Source: a virus
Virus record (IMG/VR): IMGVR_UViG_3300031371_000011
Span: 1 to 38,382 of that record
Length of the DNA stretch: 38,382 nt
Direction: 5' to 3' (one strand)
A program made the position numbers and the translations under genes. The notes under the pieces are model-generated. The model was not told the origin of the DNA. It ran no database searches and worked only from the letters and a program-made list of their open reading frames with translations. This document shows, in pieces, positions 1 through 7,527 of this stretch. The number at the start of each line of letters is the position of its first letter. Position 1 is the stretch's first letter.

Positions 1-1
1 C

Positions 2-157
2 GATGCGGAAAACGTGCTGAACGCGATCCGTTCAATCCGAGGAGTGGCTTCGGTTACGGGTTCGCTCACGACGGCTAACGACTGGATGGTTCGCGAGCAG
101 CTAAGGTTAGACTTGCGCAGGCGACTCTGGAAGGCGTTGAACGAGAAAGATGATTGA
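2..157 (+). CDS. Partial phage hypothetical protein (5' end missing)
   Basis: An open frame enters from the left edge and ends at TGA 155-157, giving 51 visible residues. It contains the segment VLNAIRSIRGVASV and ends in a basic amphipathic tail (LRLDLRRRLWKALNEKDD). This pattern resembles a small phage family of unknown function that I have seen in other phage genomes; the resemblance is from memory and is not a database match. The stop overlaps the next gene's ATG at 150, as elsewhere in this operon. The true start lies outside the window, so length and N-terminus are unknown. Confidence 0.6.
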   Translation, partial: DAENVLNAIRSIRGVASVTGSLTTANDWMVREQLRLDLRRRLWKALNEKDD

Positions 158-341
158 GATGACGAGAGACACGGTGGTTATGGTTCTGGTCGGTGCGGTG
201 CTTACGGTTAGCGCCAGCATCACCGGATGGAAACTGGCGACTGACCCGCTCGGGTTCGTTGCGCTGCTCCCGTTGTCTTACGCATCTGGGGCGTGGTTTA
301 GGAGATGGCTGTTCGATGCGCCGGGGGCAGACGATGACTGA
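150..341 (+). CDS. Small membrane protein, unknown function
   Basis: A 63-residue protein with two hydrophobic stretches. Residues about 7-24 (VVMVLVGAVLTVSASITG) and about 35-50 (FVALLPLSYASGAWF) can each span a membrane, separated by a short polar turn, followed by an acidic tail GADDD. The ATG overlaps the end of the upstream gene and the TGA overlaps the ATG at 334, so it is embedded in a coupled operon. A two-helix protein of this size could be a holin-like or superinfection-type membrane protein, but no lysis gene lies beside it, so no function is assigned. Confidence 0.55.
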   Translation: MIEMTRDTVVMVLVGAVLTVSASITGWKLATDPLGFVALLPLSYASGAWFRRWLFDAPGADDD

Positions 342-1530
342 CTGGAAACCAGGGATATGGGACGGGAGCCGGGCCGCATGGGCAAAGGACGAGGTTCCGG
401 CTTGCCCCATCTGCAAAGGTTCTGGGCAGCATGTTCAAGCGGCCGGCGGGGGACTGATCGGATGCTCGATCTCTCCGTGTTGGATATGCGGCGGAACCGG
501 CAGATTTGGATTCACGCAGAAGATGGCGGAAGAGCTTGCCGAAGCGTTGGGAGGGCCATCGGAACCAGAGATCCCATTCGTTCCTTCGGTGGTCACGTGC
601 TTCAACTGCGGGTGTACGGCCAGAAACAACGAAAGCGAACCGCTGCGCGCCGAGTGCGGGAATTGCGGCCAGGTCCACGTGGCAGCGTTCGGGTCGACGC
701 AGAAGTGGATCCCGAGCTACGAGACGCACGAGAAGAAAGGGCCGAGCACCATGCGATTCGTTGACAAGGACACTGGCGAGCCTGCGACGGCGGAACAGAT
801 GGCAGAGCTCTTTGGTGAGATGGGCATGCACTCGCCGTTCGATCCGGAGGATGGGCGGGAGGAGCCGCAGCCGACACCGAAACCGGCGCCAACCGGCAGT
901 GGCTGGTATGACGTCCAGGCAATTCTCGGGAAGCATATCACTGTTCCGTTCGAGATCGAGACCCCAGAACCGGGGAAGGTTTTGGTGCGGCCTCAGCGCT
1001 CCGGGCATGAGCCATATGTTCGCGACGGGGTTCGCAAGGCAGCGGCCGACCTACCCGTAACGCTCGGAGTGTATGCGGCGGAAGCGCGGCCCCGGCCAAC
1101 CGAGCAGCCACCGAAACCATACGATGATGCGGAAGGCCTGCCGCCGCTGGCTGATGGGAGCCGGTGGGAGGATTGCCGAATAGTGGATTCGACCGGCTCC
1201 GTGATTTCTATCAGGCCTCTTTCATCCGCTTCGATCTACCCAGAGTTGGATGGATCATTTGTCCTCAGTTGCTCGGCAATAGATGGGAACGGTGATGTTC
1301 CGTTCCTGGCAGACGCGCGCCACCTACTCGCCCGCCACGACAGAGCGAACGGCTGCTACTTGCCCGACTTGCTGCTGGCGCTGGCTGGTGAGCTGAACGA
1401 CGAGGCAGATGAGCAAGAGGCGGACGCAGAAGCAACTGGGATGCATGGTCGTGACTACTTGGCGGCTCGCGACGCTGCCCACCGACTGCTCGCGATACTC
1501 GACGAGCTGCACGAGAAAGGGATCTGCTGA
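334..1530 (+). CDS. Zinc-cluster phage protein with DnaJ-type CxxCxGxG motifs
   Basis: A 398-residue protein beginning MTDWKPGIWDG. I start it at ATG 334, which overlaps the previous stop, and not at the longer open-frame start at 193. The N-terminal third has CPICKGSG and CWICGGTG, the paired CxxCxGxG units of the DnaJ cysteine-rich domain. These are followed by CFNCGC and CGNCG, a zinc-ribbon pair. The remainder is hydrophilic with a proline-rich linker (residues about 180-190) and an acidic C-terminus (EADEQEADAEA). There is no J domain, so this is not a co-chaperone in the usual sense. Metal binding, possibly nucleic-acid contact, is the most that can be inferred. A second CxxCxGxG protein lies at 12726. 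Confidence 0.65.
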   Translation: MTDWKPGIWDGSRAAWAKDEVPACPICKGSGQHVQAAGGGLIGCSISPCWICGGTGRFGFTQKMAEELAEALGGPSEPEIPFVPSVVTCFNCGCTARNNESEPLRAECGNCGQVHVAAFGSTQKWIPSYETHEKKGPSTMRFVDKDTGEPATAEQMAELFGEMGMHSPFDPEDGREEPQPTPKPAPTGSGWYDVQAILGKHITVPFEIETPEPGKVLVRPQRSGHEPYVRDGVRKAAADLPVTLGVYAAEARPRPTEQPPKPYDDAEGLPPLADGSRWEDCRIVDSTGSVISIRPLSSASIYPELDGSFVLSCSAIDGNGDVPFLADARHLLARHDRANGCYLPDLLLALAGELNDEADEQEADAEATGMHGRDYLAARDAAHRLLAILDELHEKGIC

Positions 1531-1817
1531 TGAAACGCTATCTGGCATTCACTGGTGACGAATATGAGCCAGAAGGTGGGATGAAGGACTTCTCGGGCGA
1601 CTTTGAAACGCTCAACGACGCGCTCCGGTATTTCGCTCCGATCCCAGACTATCAGTGGGGCCATGTGCTTGACACGCATACCGGAGAGGTGACGGAGATT
1701 CCTGGTGTGCCGAGCGAGCCGTGCGCATGCACGCTTGCGGATCGGATAGCCGTTTGCGATGTCGCTCCGATCCCCGGAACCTTTGTTTACGTCAAGTTCA
1801 AGGAGGGTGGAGAATGA
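1530..1817 (+). CDS. Small phage protein, unknown function
   Basis: A 95-residue acidic protein whose ATG shares one base with the preceding TGA and whose own stop overlaps the next ATG at 1814. It contains a HTGEV turn, a CAC motif and a hydrophobic C-terminal strand (GTFVYVKFKEGGE). No family is recognised. Its place in the coupled operon and ordinary composition support it being real. Confidence 0.6.
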   Translation: MKRYLAFTGDEYEPEGGMKDFSGDFETLNDALRYFAPIPDYQWGHVLDTHTGEVTEIPGVPSEPCACTLADRIAVCDVAPIPGTFVYVKFKEGGE

Positions 1818-2257
1818 ACGCGCACGAGCTTCTTGCTCGGTACGGGATGACTGTTCCGCGGGGTCTGCCAGAAGAGGTGTGGACTATGGAGATCACCACC
1901 AACAACAACCTGCAACAGTGCTTCCAACTGATCCGACCGGAGCTTCCGGAGAGACCAGGCAATCCAGAGACGGTCTACTCGTTTGAGGATGACTACTGCG
2001 TTGAGACCATTATTCACCGCACCCCCGACCAATACGAGAAGCGCCTGAACGAGTGGCAGAAAGCGCTGGAAATGGCGTTGAAGGCGCAAGCAGAATGGGA
2101 CAGAACAGGGGGCATGTTCTGGGTTCGCGGTGGTCACGTTGAGCATCGAATCGAGGCGGAATGGGAAGACGATGCCGGAAAGAAAGCACGGTCGGAATGG
2201 TTTGGGGACGGTCAGCACTGGAGGACGGTTGCGTGGACGGACGCGGTGGAACCATGA
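1814..2257 (+). CDS. Hypothetical phage protein
   Basis: A 147-residue protein starting MNAHELLARYG. The ATG at 1814 is preceded by AAGGAGGGTGG, a strong ribosome binding site, which decides this start over the upstream in-frame start at 1721. The centre (about residues 70-100) is a charged helical stretch rich in Tyr, Glu and Lys. The C-terminal part is Trp-rich and acidic. No family recognised. Confidence 0.6.
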   Translation: MNAHELLARYGMTVPRGLPEEVWTMEITTNNNLQQCFQLIRPELPERPGNPETVYSFEDDYCVETIIHRTPDQYEKRLNEWQKALEMALKAQAEWDRTGGMFWVRGGHVEHRIEAEWEDDAGKKARSEWFGDGQHWRTVAWTDAVEP

Positions 2258-2535
2258 GCCGCAAGCATACACCGGGCCGCCGCACCCGCCGCAAGCGCAA
2301 AGACACCGCCGCCGAGCAGGTCGCGGACCAGGCTCGGAAGACGTACCGAGGCCAGGCGCGGAAGCTCCCAATGCCCGAGGTGATCGTGTTGGCGCCGCGC
2401 ATCCGAACAGAACCGGCTCAGGAAGCTCCAGCGGAGGAAGACGCGACGGCTAGCACGGAGCCGACCAAGGACCCGATAGAGCTCCGCGCAGAGGTGGTGG
2501 CTGACATTCGAGAGGAGATGAGACGATGGCGATGA
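2254..2535 (+). CDS. Small basic-to-acidic phage protein
   Basis: A 93-residue protein starting at ATG 2254 inside the previous stop (ATGA overlap). The first 15 residues are extremely basic (KHTPGRRTRRKRK), the middle is Pro/Ala/Glu-rich and disordered-looking, and the C-terminus is a charged helix (ELRAEVVADIREEMRRW). The basic arm would suit nucleic-acid binding, but nothing more specific is visible. Confidence 0.55.
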   Translation: MSRKHTPGRRTRRKRKDTAAEQVADQARKTYRGQARKLPMPEVIVLAPRIRTEPAQEAPAEEDATASTEPTKDPIELRAEVVADIREEMRRWR

Positions 2536-2741
2536 CAGCACAGCAACAGAAGCTTTGGCCAGACGTTCCGAGTTGTGCCCCACTGGAAAAGGTGAGCCCC
2601 AAAGAGCGCGATGAACTGCGCGCGCTGTGCATGCTAGCCAATCATGGAAGGCTCAGCGAGCTGGTGAGCGAGATGGTGGAGGGAGGTATCTGCGAGGATG
2701 GGCGCGAATGGTTACGGATGGTGTTGGAGGTTAGGGCGTGA
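2526..2741 (+). CDS. Small helical phage protein
   Basis: A 71-residue protein (MAMTAQQQKLWPDV...). The C-terminal two thirds look helical: KERDELRALCMLANHGRLSE, then LVSEMVEGG. It overlaps its neighbours by 10 bases at the start and 4 at the end. No family recognised. Confidence 0.5.
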   Translation: MAMTAQQQKLWPDVPSCAPLEKVSPKERDELRALCMLANHGRLSELVSEMVEGGICEDGREWLRMVLEVRA

Positions 2742-2926
2742 GCAAGTTACTGGAATACGCCAGACAGCAGCAGGAAGAAGCCAAAAGGAAGTACGACTTA
2801 GCTGAGCGGGCGAAGGGAATTAAGGACATGAGCATGGCCAACTCTCTCGTCGCTATCGTGTCAGTCCACACGTCATTATGCGGGTTGGCGATGGCACTGA
2901 TGGAGGATCTGGATAGTCGGAGGTGA
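2738..2926 (+). CDS. Small helical protein, paralogue of the gene at 3217
   Basis: A 62-residue protein with a GTG start overlapping the previous TGA. It has an N-terminal charged helix (MSKLLEYARQQQEEAKRKY) and a C-terminal hydrophobic helix ending LCGLAMALMEDL. The gene at 3217 has the same layout: MSxLxE(Y/F)A at the start, a polar helix, then (A/S)xLALAL/MALMEDx near the end. The two are therefore probably diverged copies. Function unknown. Confidence 0.5.
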   Translation: MSKLLEYARQQQEEAKRKYDLAERAKGIKDMSMANSLVAIVSVHTSLCGLAMALMEDLDSRR

Positions 2927-2956
2927 TTGGCGACGGAAACCGAAAGGAAAACCAAG

Positions 2957-3220
2957 ATGAACGAATCAACCAACGGTGTGCAGTGGACGGAAGACGAAGA
3001 GGGATTCAAGGCGACGGAGCAAGGCGTGTCAATGCGCGTGTTTCTGAAGTCTCGTGGCAAGTGGCGATTCGAGGCGTCGGGCGGAGACTGTTCGATCAAG
3101 GGGACGGCACCGACGCTGACCATGGCGCAGTCGTTCTGTGAACTGCTGGTCGCGACGTGGCCTACCAATAGCGCCCAGACAGCACGCGAGAACATGCCCG
3201 CTGCGGAGAGGGCGCGATGA
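2957..3220 (+). CDS. Hypothetical phage protein
   Basis: An 87-residue protein beginning MNESTNGVQWTEDEEG. I prefer ATG 2957, with AGGAAAACCAAG just upstream, over the TTG at 2927 that would add ten residues. The middle looks like a small antiparallel beta-sheet (MRVFLKSRGKWRFEASGGD) followed by a helix. The stop overlaps the next ATG (ATGA at 3217). No family recognised. Confidence 0.5.
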   Translation: MNESTNGVQWTEDEEGFKATEQGVSMRVFLKSRGKWRFEASGGDCSIKGTAPTLTMAQSFCELLVATWPTNSAQTARENMPAAERAR

Positions 3221-3411
3221 GCACGTTGAGGGAGTTCGCGAAAGCGCAATCAGAACTTGGCACTCGCAACAACAAGCTAGCCGCCGCTGCGATGGAATTG
3301 GATCCAGCAACAGCGCGCATGCACGTTATACTGACAGAGATACACTTGGCGATGTCATGGCTGGCGCTGGCGCTGGAGCAAGACATGAAAGAAGCGAAGG
3401 AAGGGGAGTAG
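3217..3411 (+). CDS. Small helical protein, paralogue of the gene at 2738
   Basis: A 64-residue protein (MSTLREFAKAQSELG...). Its helical pattern and the LALALEQDM segment near the C-terminus match the layout of the 62-residue product at 2738-2926, suggesting duplication with one unrelated gene between the copies. It overlaps the preceding stop by four bases. Function unknown. Confidence 0.5.
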   Translation: MSTLREFAKAQSELGTRNNKLAAAAMELDPATARMHVILTEIHLAMSWLALALEQDMKEAKEGE

Positions 3412-3413
3412 CG

Positions 3414-3602
3414 ATGGGATGTGATTATGCCATGAACCCGCCCGACGACGGGGTCCGTAGACTACTGGAGAGCCGCGCAGCGAAGCTTTTCGCATCTCTG
3501 GTGCGGGTTGTCAGAGACGTAGAAACGGTTGAGGTTACGTTCGCCGCCAAGGAGTGGGACGAATTCGAGAAGGCCGCGATCGAGCTGAGGGACTTCCGGT
3601 GA
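3414..3602 (+). CDS. Small phage protein, unknown function
   Basis: A 62-residue protein starting MGCDYAMNPPDDG at ATG 3414, two bases after the previous stop and preceded by AAGGGGAG. This start is preferred over the longer in-frame ORF from 3138, which would overlap two genes. It has helical segments around LLESRAAKLFASLVRVV and WDEFEKAAIELRDF. No family recognised. Confidence 0.5.
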   Translation: MGCDYAMNPPDDGVRRLLESRAAKLFASLVRVVRDVETVEVTFAAKEWDEFEKAAIELRDFR

Positions 3603-3621
3603 GCGGGTTTGGCGGGTAGTG

Positions 3622-4290
3622 ATGCTGATCGCCGAGACCAAGTGGGGGAAGTTTGCCATCCCCGAATCGGCGAAGGACCGGTGGCCCTCTCGCGTCGTGC
3701 TCGATGGCTGCCGGTGGGAACCGAAGACCACGCAAGCGGTTTGCGACGCGGCTGCGCGCGGCGGAGACGTCGTGCATGCCGGAGCGTTCTTCGGCGATGC
3801 TCTGCCCGCGCTGTCTGCTGCTGTTGCCGACGGGTTTCGTGTCTACGCATTCGAGCCGAATCCGGAGAACTATGAAGCCGCGCTCCAAACCGTGAAGCTG
3901 AACGGGCTCAAGAATGTCTGGCTCGAGCAGAGGGCACTGGGCTGCGGACTAGAGACGATTCGACTGCGCACTAACAGCGCCGAGGGAGAGCCACTCGGCC
4001 CGGTCAGCCGCGTCGCCGCCGATGGTGTCAAGGTAGAGATGGTAACGATCGATTCCGTGGTCGGAGACAGAAGGGTTGCCGTTATTCACCTGGACGTGGA
4101 GGGATGGGAATTGCCGGCACTTGACGGAGCCGGAAGGACTGTCAACCGCTGCCTACCGACGCTGGTAACGGAGGCGTGGCGCGGGCCTGAACCGGTGCTT
4201 AGATGGTGTGCAGATGCGGTGATCGGAGCTACCTACCGCGTTACGAAGGAGATCGAGGGCAACGTGATTTTGGATGCAAATCGTGAATAG
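3622..4290 (+). CDS. FkbM-family SAM-dependent methyltransferase
   Basis: A 222-residue class I methyltransferase. Visible features are a glycine-containing motif I region (GDVVHAGAFFGDALPAL), the FkbM hallmark AFEPNPENYEAAL with the acidic residue that binds SAM ribose, and a VIHLDVEGWELPAL strand matching the family's conserved xDVEGxE motif. FkbM enzymes O-methylate sugars or other small hydroxylated substrates. As the first gene of a cassette with glycosyltransferases and a sulfotransferase-like protein, it probably caps or modifies a glycan. Start: ATG 3622 chosen; a GTG sits one codon upstream. The 3' end overlaps the next gene by 17 bases. Acceptor unknown. Confidence 0.85.
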   Translation: MLIAETKWGKFAIPESAKDRWPSRVVLDGCRWEPKTTQAVCDAAARGGDVVHAGAFFGDALPALSAAVADGFRVYAFEPNPENYEAALQTVKLNGLKNVWLEQRALGCGLETIRLRTNSAEGEPLGPVSRVAADGVKVEMVTIDSVVGDRRVAVIHLDVEGWELPALDGAGRTVNRCLPTLVTEAWRGPEPVLRWCADAVIGATYRVTKEIEGNVILDANRE

Positions 4291-4693
4291 GTCTTCTGCG
4301 GCCGAGATGGTGTTCGGGCAGCTGCCAGAGTTCCGGGACGAAAGACAGGGAGGGTTTCGTGCTGTGGTTTCCGGGCTGATTGCATCGGAGGATTTTGAGG
4401 GGGCCGCCGTTGCTAACGTAACACACGGATTCCCGGCCTCATACATTGACATCGGGTGGGTAAGGGAACGGTTGGAGGGGTTTTGGAACTATCACCAGCA
4501 TCTTACTGAGGCGCAGTTTTCCGAAATTGCTACGGGCGCCCTGTTCCAAGTTGCGCAGCGGGTGAAGAAGGTTGTCGTCGATCCATATGGCAGCCGGGCG
4601 GAGGTACAAATGAGAACGAAGGATGACACGGGTTGGTATGAATACCGGTTCTCGGTGATGCTCAAAAGGAACCAAACACTGAGGTTGGTATGA
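4274..4693 (+). CDS. Unknown protein inside the glycan-modification cassette
   Basis: A 139-residue protein starting MQIVNRSSAAEMVFG, overlapping the methyltransferase gene by 17 bases and the sulfotransferase-like gene by 4. The C-terminal half alternates in a beta-rich pattern (VVVDPYGSRAEVQM, WYEYRFSVML). No signal peptide or motif is visible and I recognise no family. Its tight packing between two enzymes suggests a linked role, which is inference only. Confidence 0.55.
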   Translation: MQIVNRSSAAEMVFGQLPEFRDERQGGFRAVVSGLIASEDFEGAAVANVTHGFPASYIDIGWVRERLEGFWNYHQHLTEAQFSEIATGALFQVAQRVKKVVVDPYGSRAEVQMRTKDDTGWYEYRFSVMLKRNQTLRLV

Positions 4694-5412
4694 GCGCATT
4701 CCTGCTCTTCCCAATGCACGGCCGCTGCGGATCGAATCTGGTGGCGTCGAACCTCGAGCCGCTGTTTCGGCAGAGCGATCTGGAGCTGTGGAAGCCTCAC
4801 CTGATCAAGCGGGCCAAGTCGCTGGGCGTGGATGCGGATCCAATCACCGATCCGGTCGGATACCTGCGCGGGTACTGCGAGCATGGCAAACTTGGCGGCG
4901 GGAAGCTGTTCCCTAGCGACGTGGTGAGGCTGCGCAGAAGCAACTGGGGTTCGGGTGACGTTGCCGTGTGCCGCAAGGCTCTGGCCGGTTGCGATGGTGC
5001 AATCTTCATGTACCGAGACAACCTGACGGAGCAATTCGTGAGCCTACAACTAGCAAACCGGGATGGAAACTGGGCTCCACAGAAACCGATCACCGACGGG
5101 GAGCCGTTCGCGGTCGATATCGACGCAGCGATTCGAGACATTGAGGCGTCGCTGGGTCTGTTCGTGAAGTGCCTGGATGCGGCTCCGAAAGCGATCATGC
5201 TTAGGTACGAGCTTCTGGATATACATGCCATCAACCGGGCTCGGAGGCTAGTCGGGCTAGAGCCGCTCAACGAAATGCGTTCGCCATTCGTGGTCAAGCG
5301 TTCTGAGCAGCTATACCGCAAAGTGATTATCAACTACGATGAGGTGAACGAGCGAATGGGCGCCAGATACGGGGTTCTGTTTGGGCCGGCGGGGACGAGA
5401 TGGGACGAGTGA
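4690..5412 (+). CDS. Sulfotransferase-like protein (Stf0-type fold)
   Basis: A 240-residue protein with the pattern of a PAPS-dependent sulfotransferase. The N-terminal strand and loop FPMHGRCGSNLVASNLE matches the 5'-phosphosulfate loop (R-x-G-S-N/T-L). A central IFMYRDNLTEQFVSLQLAN matches the 3'-phosphate motif (RDxxxQxxS). A later IMLRYELLD corresponds to the conserved YE-L segment. A trehalose-sulfotransferase (Stf0)-like enzyme moving sulfate to a sugar hydroxyl would fit the glycosyltransferase neighbours. The assignment rests on motifs only; it could be an inactive relative. It overlaps the next gene by 13 bases. Confidence 0.65.
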   Translation: MSAFLLFPMHGRCGSNLVASNLEPLFRQSDLELWKPHLIKRAKSLGVDADPITDPVGYLRGYCEHGKLGGGKLFPSDVVRLRRSNWGSGDVAVCRKALAGCDGAIFMYRDNLTEQFVSLQLANRDGNWAPQKPITDGEPFAVDIDAAIRDIEASLGLFVKCLDAAPKAIMLRYELLDIHAINRARRLVGLEPLNEMRSPFVVKRSEQLYRKVIINYDEVNERMGARYGVLFGPAGTRWDE

Positions 5413-6638
5413 GGGCAGCGGCTGGGATGGTTCCGGAGATCCGACTTGCGATCGGATACGAACCGCGCTCGGTGATTGACTTCGGGTGTGGCTCAGGAGA
5501 GCGGCTTCGCTGCTGGCGGTCGTTCGGCGTTCCAGAAGTTACCGGCGTCGATGAGTCCCCGGAGACGTGGCGTGTTCAGACGCTGGATGGTAAGCCGTGC
5601 CTCGGGATCGGTACCACGCACGTCTTCGCAGACCCTACCCGCCATAGCCTTGGTGGCAGCCGTTTCGAGCTGGCGATGGCCGTTGATGTGGCCTGCCGCG
5701 TGGAGGTGCCATCTGCGGCGGCTGGAGCTTTGGTAGACACCGTCTGCGCGGCATCCGACCGTGTGGTGTTTTGCTCGGAACCCGATCGGCTCGAGTATTG
5801 GGCTCGGCTGTTCCGGTCTCGCGGATATCTCGGGCAGGACCTTTTGCGACGGAGGTTTCCTGAGGACGTTCCGGAGGAGTATCGCTTCGGCACCTTGCTG
5901 TTCTGCCGCGCCGACAAGATGGTGGCGCTGCCCTCGTTCGAGATTCTGATTCCGTGTGCAGACGGGAACATGGAGCGGGAACTCACTTTGGCGGTAACCG
6001 GGATAGCGCGGGAGAATGGAGCGCCGATTCGAAATGTGGACCATCAGGCATGCGTAGACAAGGCCCGCGCCGAGCTCGCGGAGATGTTCATGCGCGGCGG
6101 GGATGCGGAGTTCGCGCTGTTCATCGATGCGGATCAGTTGCCATCGGCACAACAGGCATACGACCTGCTCATCATGGCGAAAATGAGCGAGCGTGAGGTG
6201 TTGGCTGCGTTCGCTTCCAGAAAGTCGATCCCTAGCGGGCATGCGCACGGAGCTCCGGTCCGTGGAGATGGGCTATTCATTGGAGCGTGGGGCCCTCAGC
6301 AGCAGGTGGTTAGCGCCGGATTCGGGATGGTTGCCGTTCACCGCGATGCATTTCGCCGAATCGCCGGATGGTCTCGTCGCCACACGGCCCACCCATGGTC
6401 AGTGAAGGATACACACATTGGGCACGGAAAGCTGGTTCGCGACTTCTTCCGACCGGTTCTTGGAAGACCGAACCCGGGCAAGAAAAGCTTGCGGACGGGA
6501 GCTTGGATTCGTGAGTACATGAGCGAGGACGTTTCATTCTGCGCTCGAGTTACGGCATCTGGTGGCAGCATCTGGGCTACACCGGCAATCTGGCCTGGCC
6601 ATGTCGGTCGGTTCGTATACGGGAGGGAGCATGTATAG
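5400..6638 (+). CDS. Methyltransferase-glycosyltransferase fusion protein
   Basis: A 412-residue two-domain protein. Residues about 15-170 form a class I SAM methyltransferase, with SVIDFGCGSGERLRCW as motif I and TGVDESPETW as the acidic loop. Residues about 178-412 form a GT-A glycosyltransferase. This half has the start SFEILIPCADGNMERELT, a metal-binding DxD in FALFIDADQLPS, and the late SEDVSFCARV with IWPGHVGRF, matching the ED...H pattern of GT2-like enzymes. The frame is open throughout with no internal stop. A single chain could glycosylate and methylate the same acceptor. Sugar donor and acceptor cannot be read from the sequence. Confidence 0.75.
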   Translation: MGRVRAAAGMVPEIRLAIGYEPRSVIDFGCGSGERLRCWRSFGVPEVTGVDESPETWRVQTLDGKPCLGIGTTHVFADPTRHSLGGSRFELAMAVDVACRVEVPSAAAGALVDTVCAASDRVVFCSEPDRLEYWARLFRSRGYLGQDLLRRRFPEDVPEEYRFGTLLFCRADKMVALPSFEILIPCADGNMERELTLAVTGIARENGAPIRNVDHQACVDKARAELAEMFMRGGDAEFALFIDADQLPSAQQAYDLLIMAKMSEREVLAAFASRKSIPSGHAHGAPVRGDGLFIGAWGPQQQVVSAGFGMVAVHRDAFRRIAGWSRRHTAHPWSVKDTHIGHGKLVRDFFRPVLGRPNPGKKSLRTGAWIREYMSEDVSFCARVTASGGSIWATPAIWPGHVGRFVYGREHV

Positions 6639-7527
6639 AGTAGCTATTGTGACGCCGACCATTGGTGAGGACATGACGCGAGCGATTGCGTCAGTCGATG
6701 CGCAGGAGATGGTCGACGGGTCAACGCTAGAGGACGCTGGGATCGAACTGCATCACGTCGTCGTGTTCGATGGGAAGTCGGGCCGCTGCGAGGTGGTCGG
6801 AAAACGAACGTGGCTCTACAGCCCTGGCGAGAAGTACGGGTGCGGGGCGGTGGCTCGGGCGCTTGGTTGCCAGCACTCGGTGGACCGTCTCCGTGTTCAC
6901 GCGCTGTGCTTCCTCGACGCCGACAACGCGCTGCACAAGCATCACATCGCGAAGATGATCGCGTTTGGGAATCTCTACCGTGGATTCCCTGCGCTCATCT
7001 CTCGGCGCGTCATCGTGACTCACGATACCTACGAACCGATCGAGGACCACCACCACGATAGAAGCGGAGCGTCTTGGCGCGGGCCCGGAGGAACCGTGCA
7101 GCCGTTCGTCGATTCTAGCTGCATCTGGCTACAGGGACGCGGCGTGACGCTTGGGCCGGACTGGGCCACGGCGATGCGATATCAAGACGACGACTACAAT
7201 GCCGACGCGCCCGTGAACGGCATCGAAGACATTTCGTTTTGGGGCCACGTGATGAACTGCCTCGACGAGACCGAGAAGCCGGCTCCAATCGCGCCCGAGG
7301 CTACCGTGCTTTACCGATCAAGATGGTTGGACTCGTACAAGCCAGGGGGGCGCCAACGCCCGCCGGAGATTGCCAGAATCGTGGATGAGAATGACCTTGT
7401 GGTGAACCTTAGATGGCGCGTTGTGCGCGATGCAAAGGATGAGCTACACTGGCAGGCATGGGAGCACACGAGCCCAGCTCCGGATGTGCTAGAGGGAATG
7501 ACGGAGGTTCCAGAATGTTCTCGGTAG
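6631..7527 (+). CDS. GT-A (GT2-like) glycosyltransferase
   Basis: A 298-residue protein. I start it at ATG 6631, preceded by GGGAGGGAGC and overlapping the previous stop, giving MYRVAIVTPTIGEDMTRAI, a typical GT2 N-terminal strand. HALCFLDADNALHKHH carries the DxD metal site, and GIEDISFWGHVMNC is the later ED segment. Its neighbours on both sides are also glycosyltransferases, so it probably adds one sugar in a multi-step pathway. The 3' end overlaps the next start by 13 bases. Confidence 0.7.
   Translation: MYRVAIVTPTIGEDMTRAIASVDAQEMVDGSTLEDAGIELHHVVVFDGKSGRCEVVGKRTWLYSPGEKYGCGAVARALGCQHSVDRLRVHALCFLDADNALHKHHIAKMIAFGNLYRGFPALISRRVIVTHDTYEPIEDHHHDRSGASWRGPGGTVQPFVDSSCIWLQGRGVTLGPDWATAMRYQDDDYNADAPVNGIEDISFWGHVMNCLDETEKPAPIAPEATVLYRSRWLDSYKPGGRQRPPEIARIVDENDLVVNLRWRVVRDAKDELHWQAWEHTSPAPDVLEGMTEVPECSR

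Noticed and set aside
193-341. N-terminal extension of the zinc-cluster protein to 193
   Set aside because: ATG 334 has the operon's usual overlap with the previous stop, and the extension would overlie the membrane-protein gene at 150.
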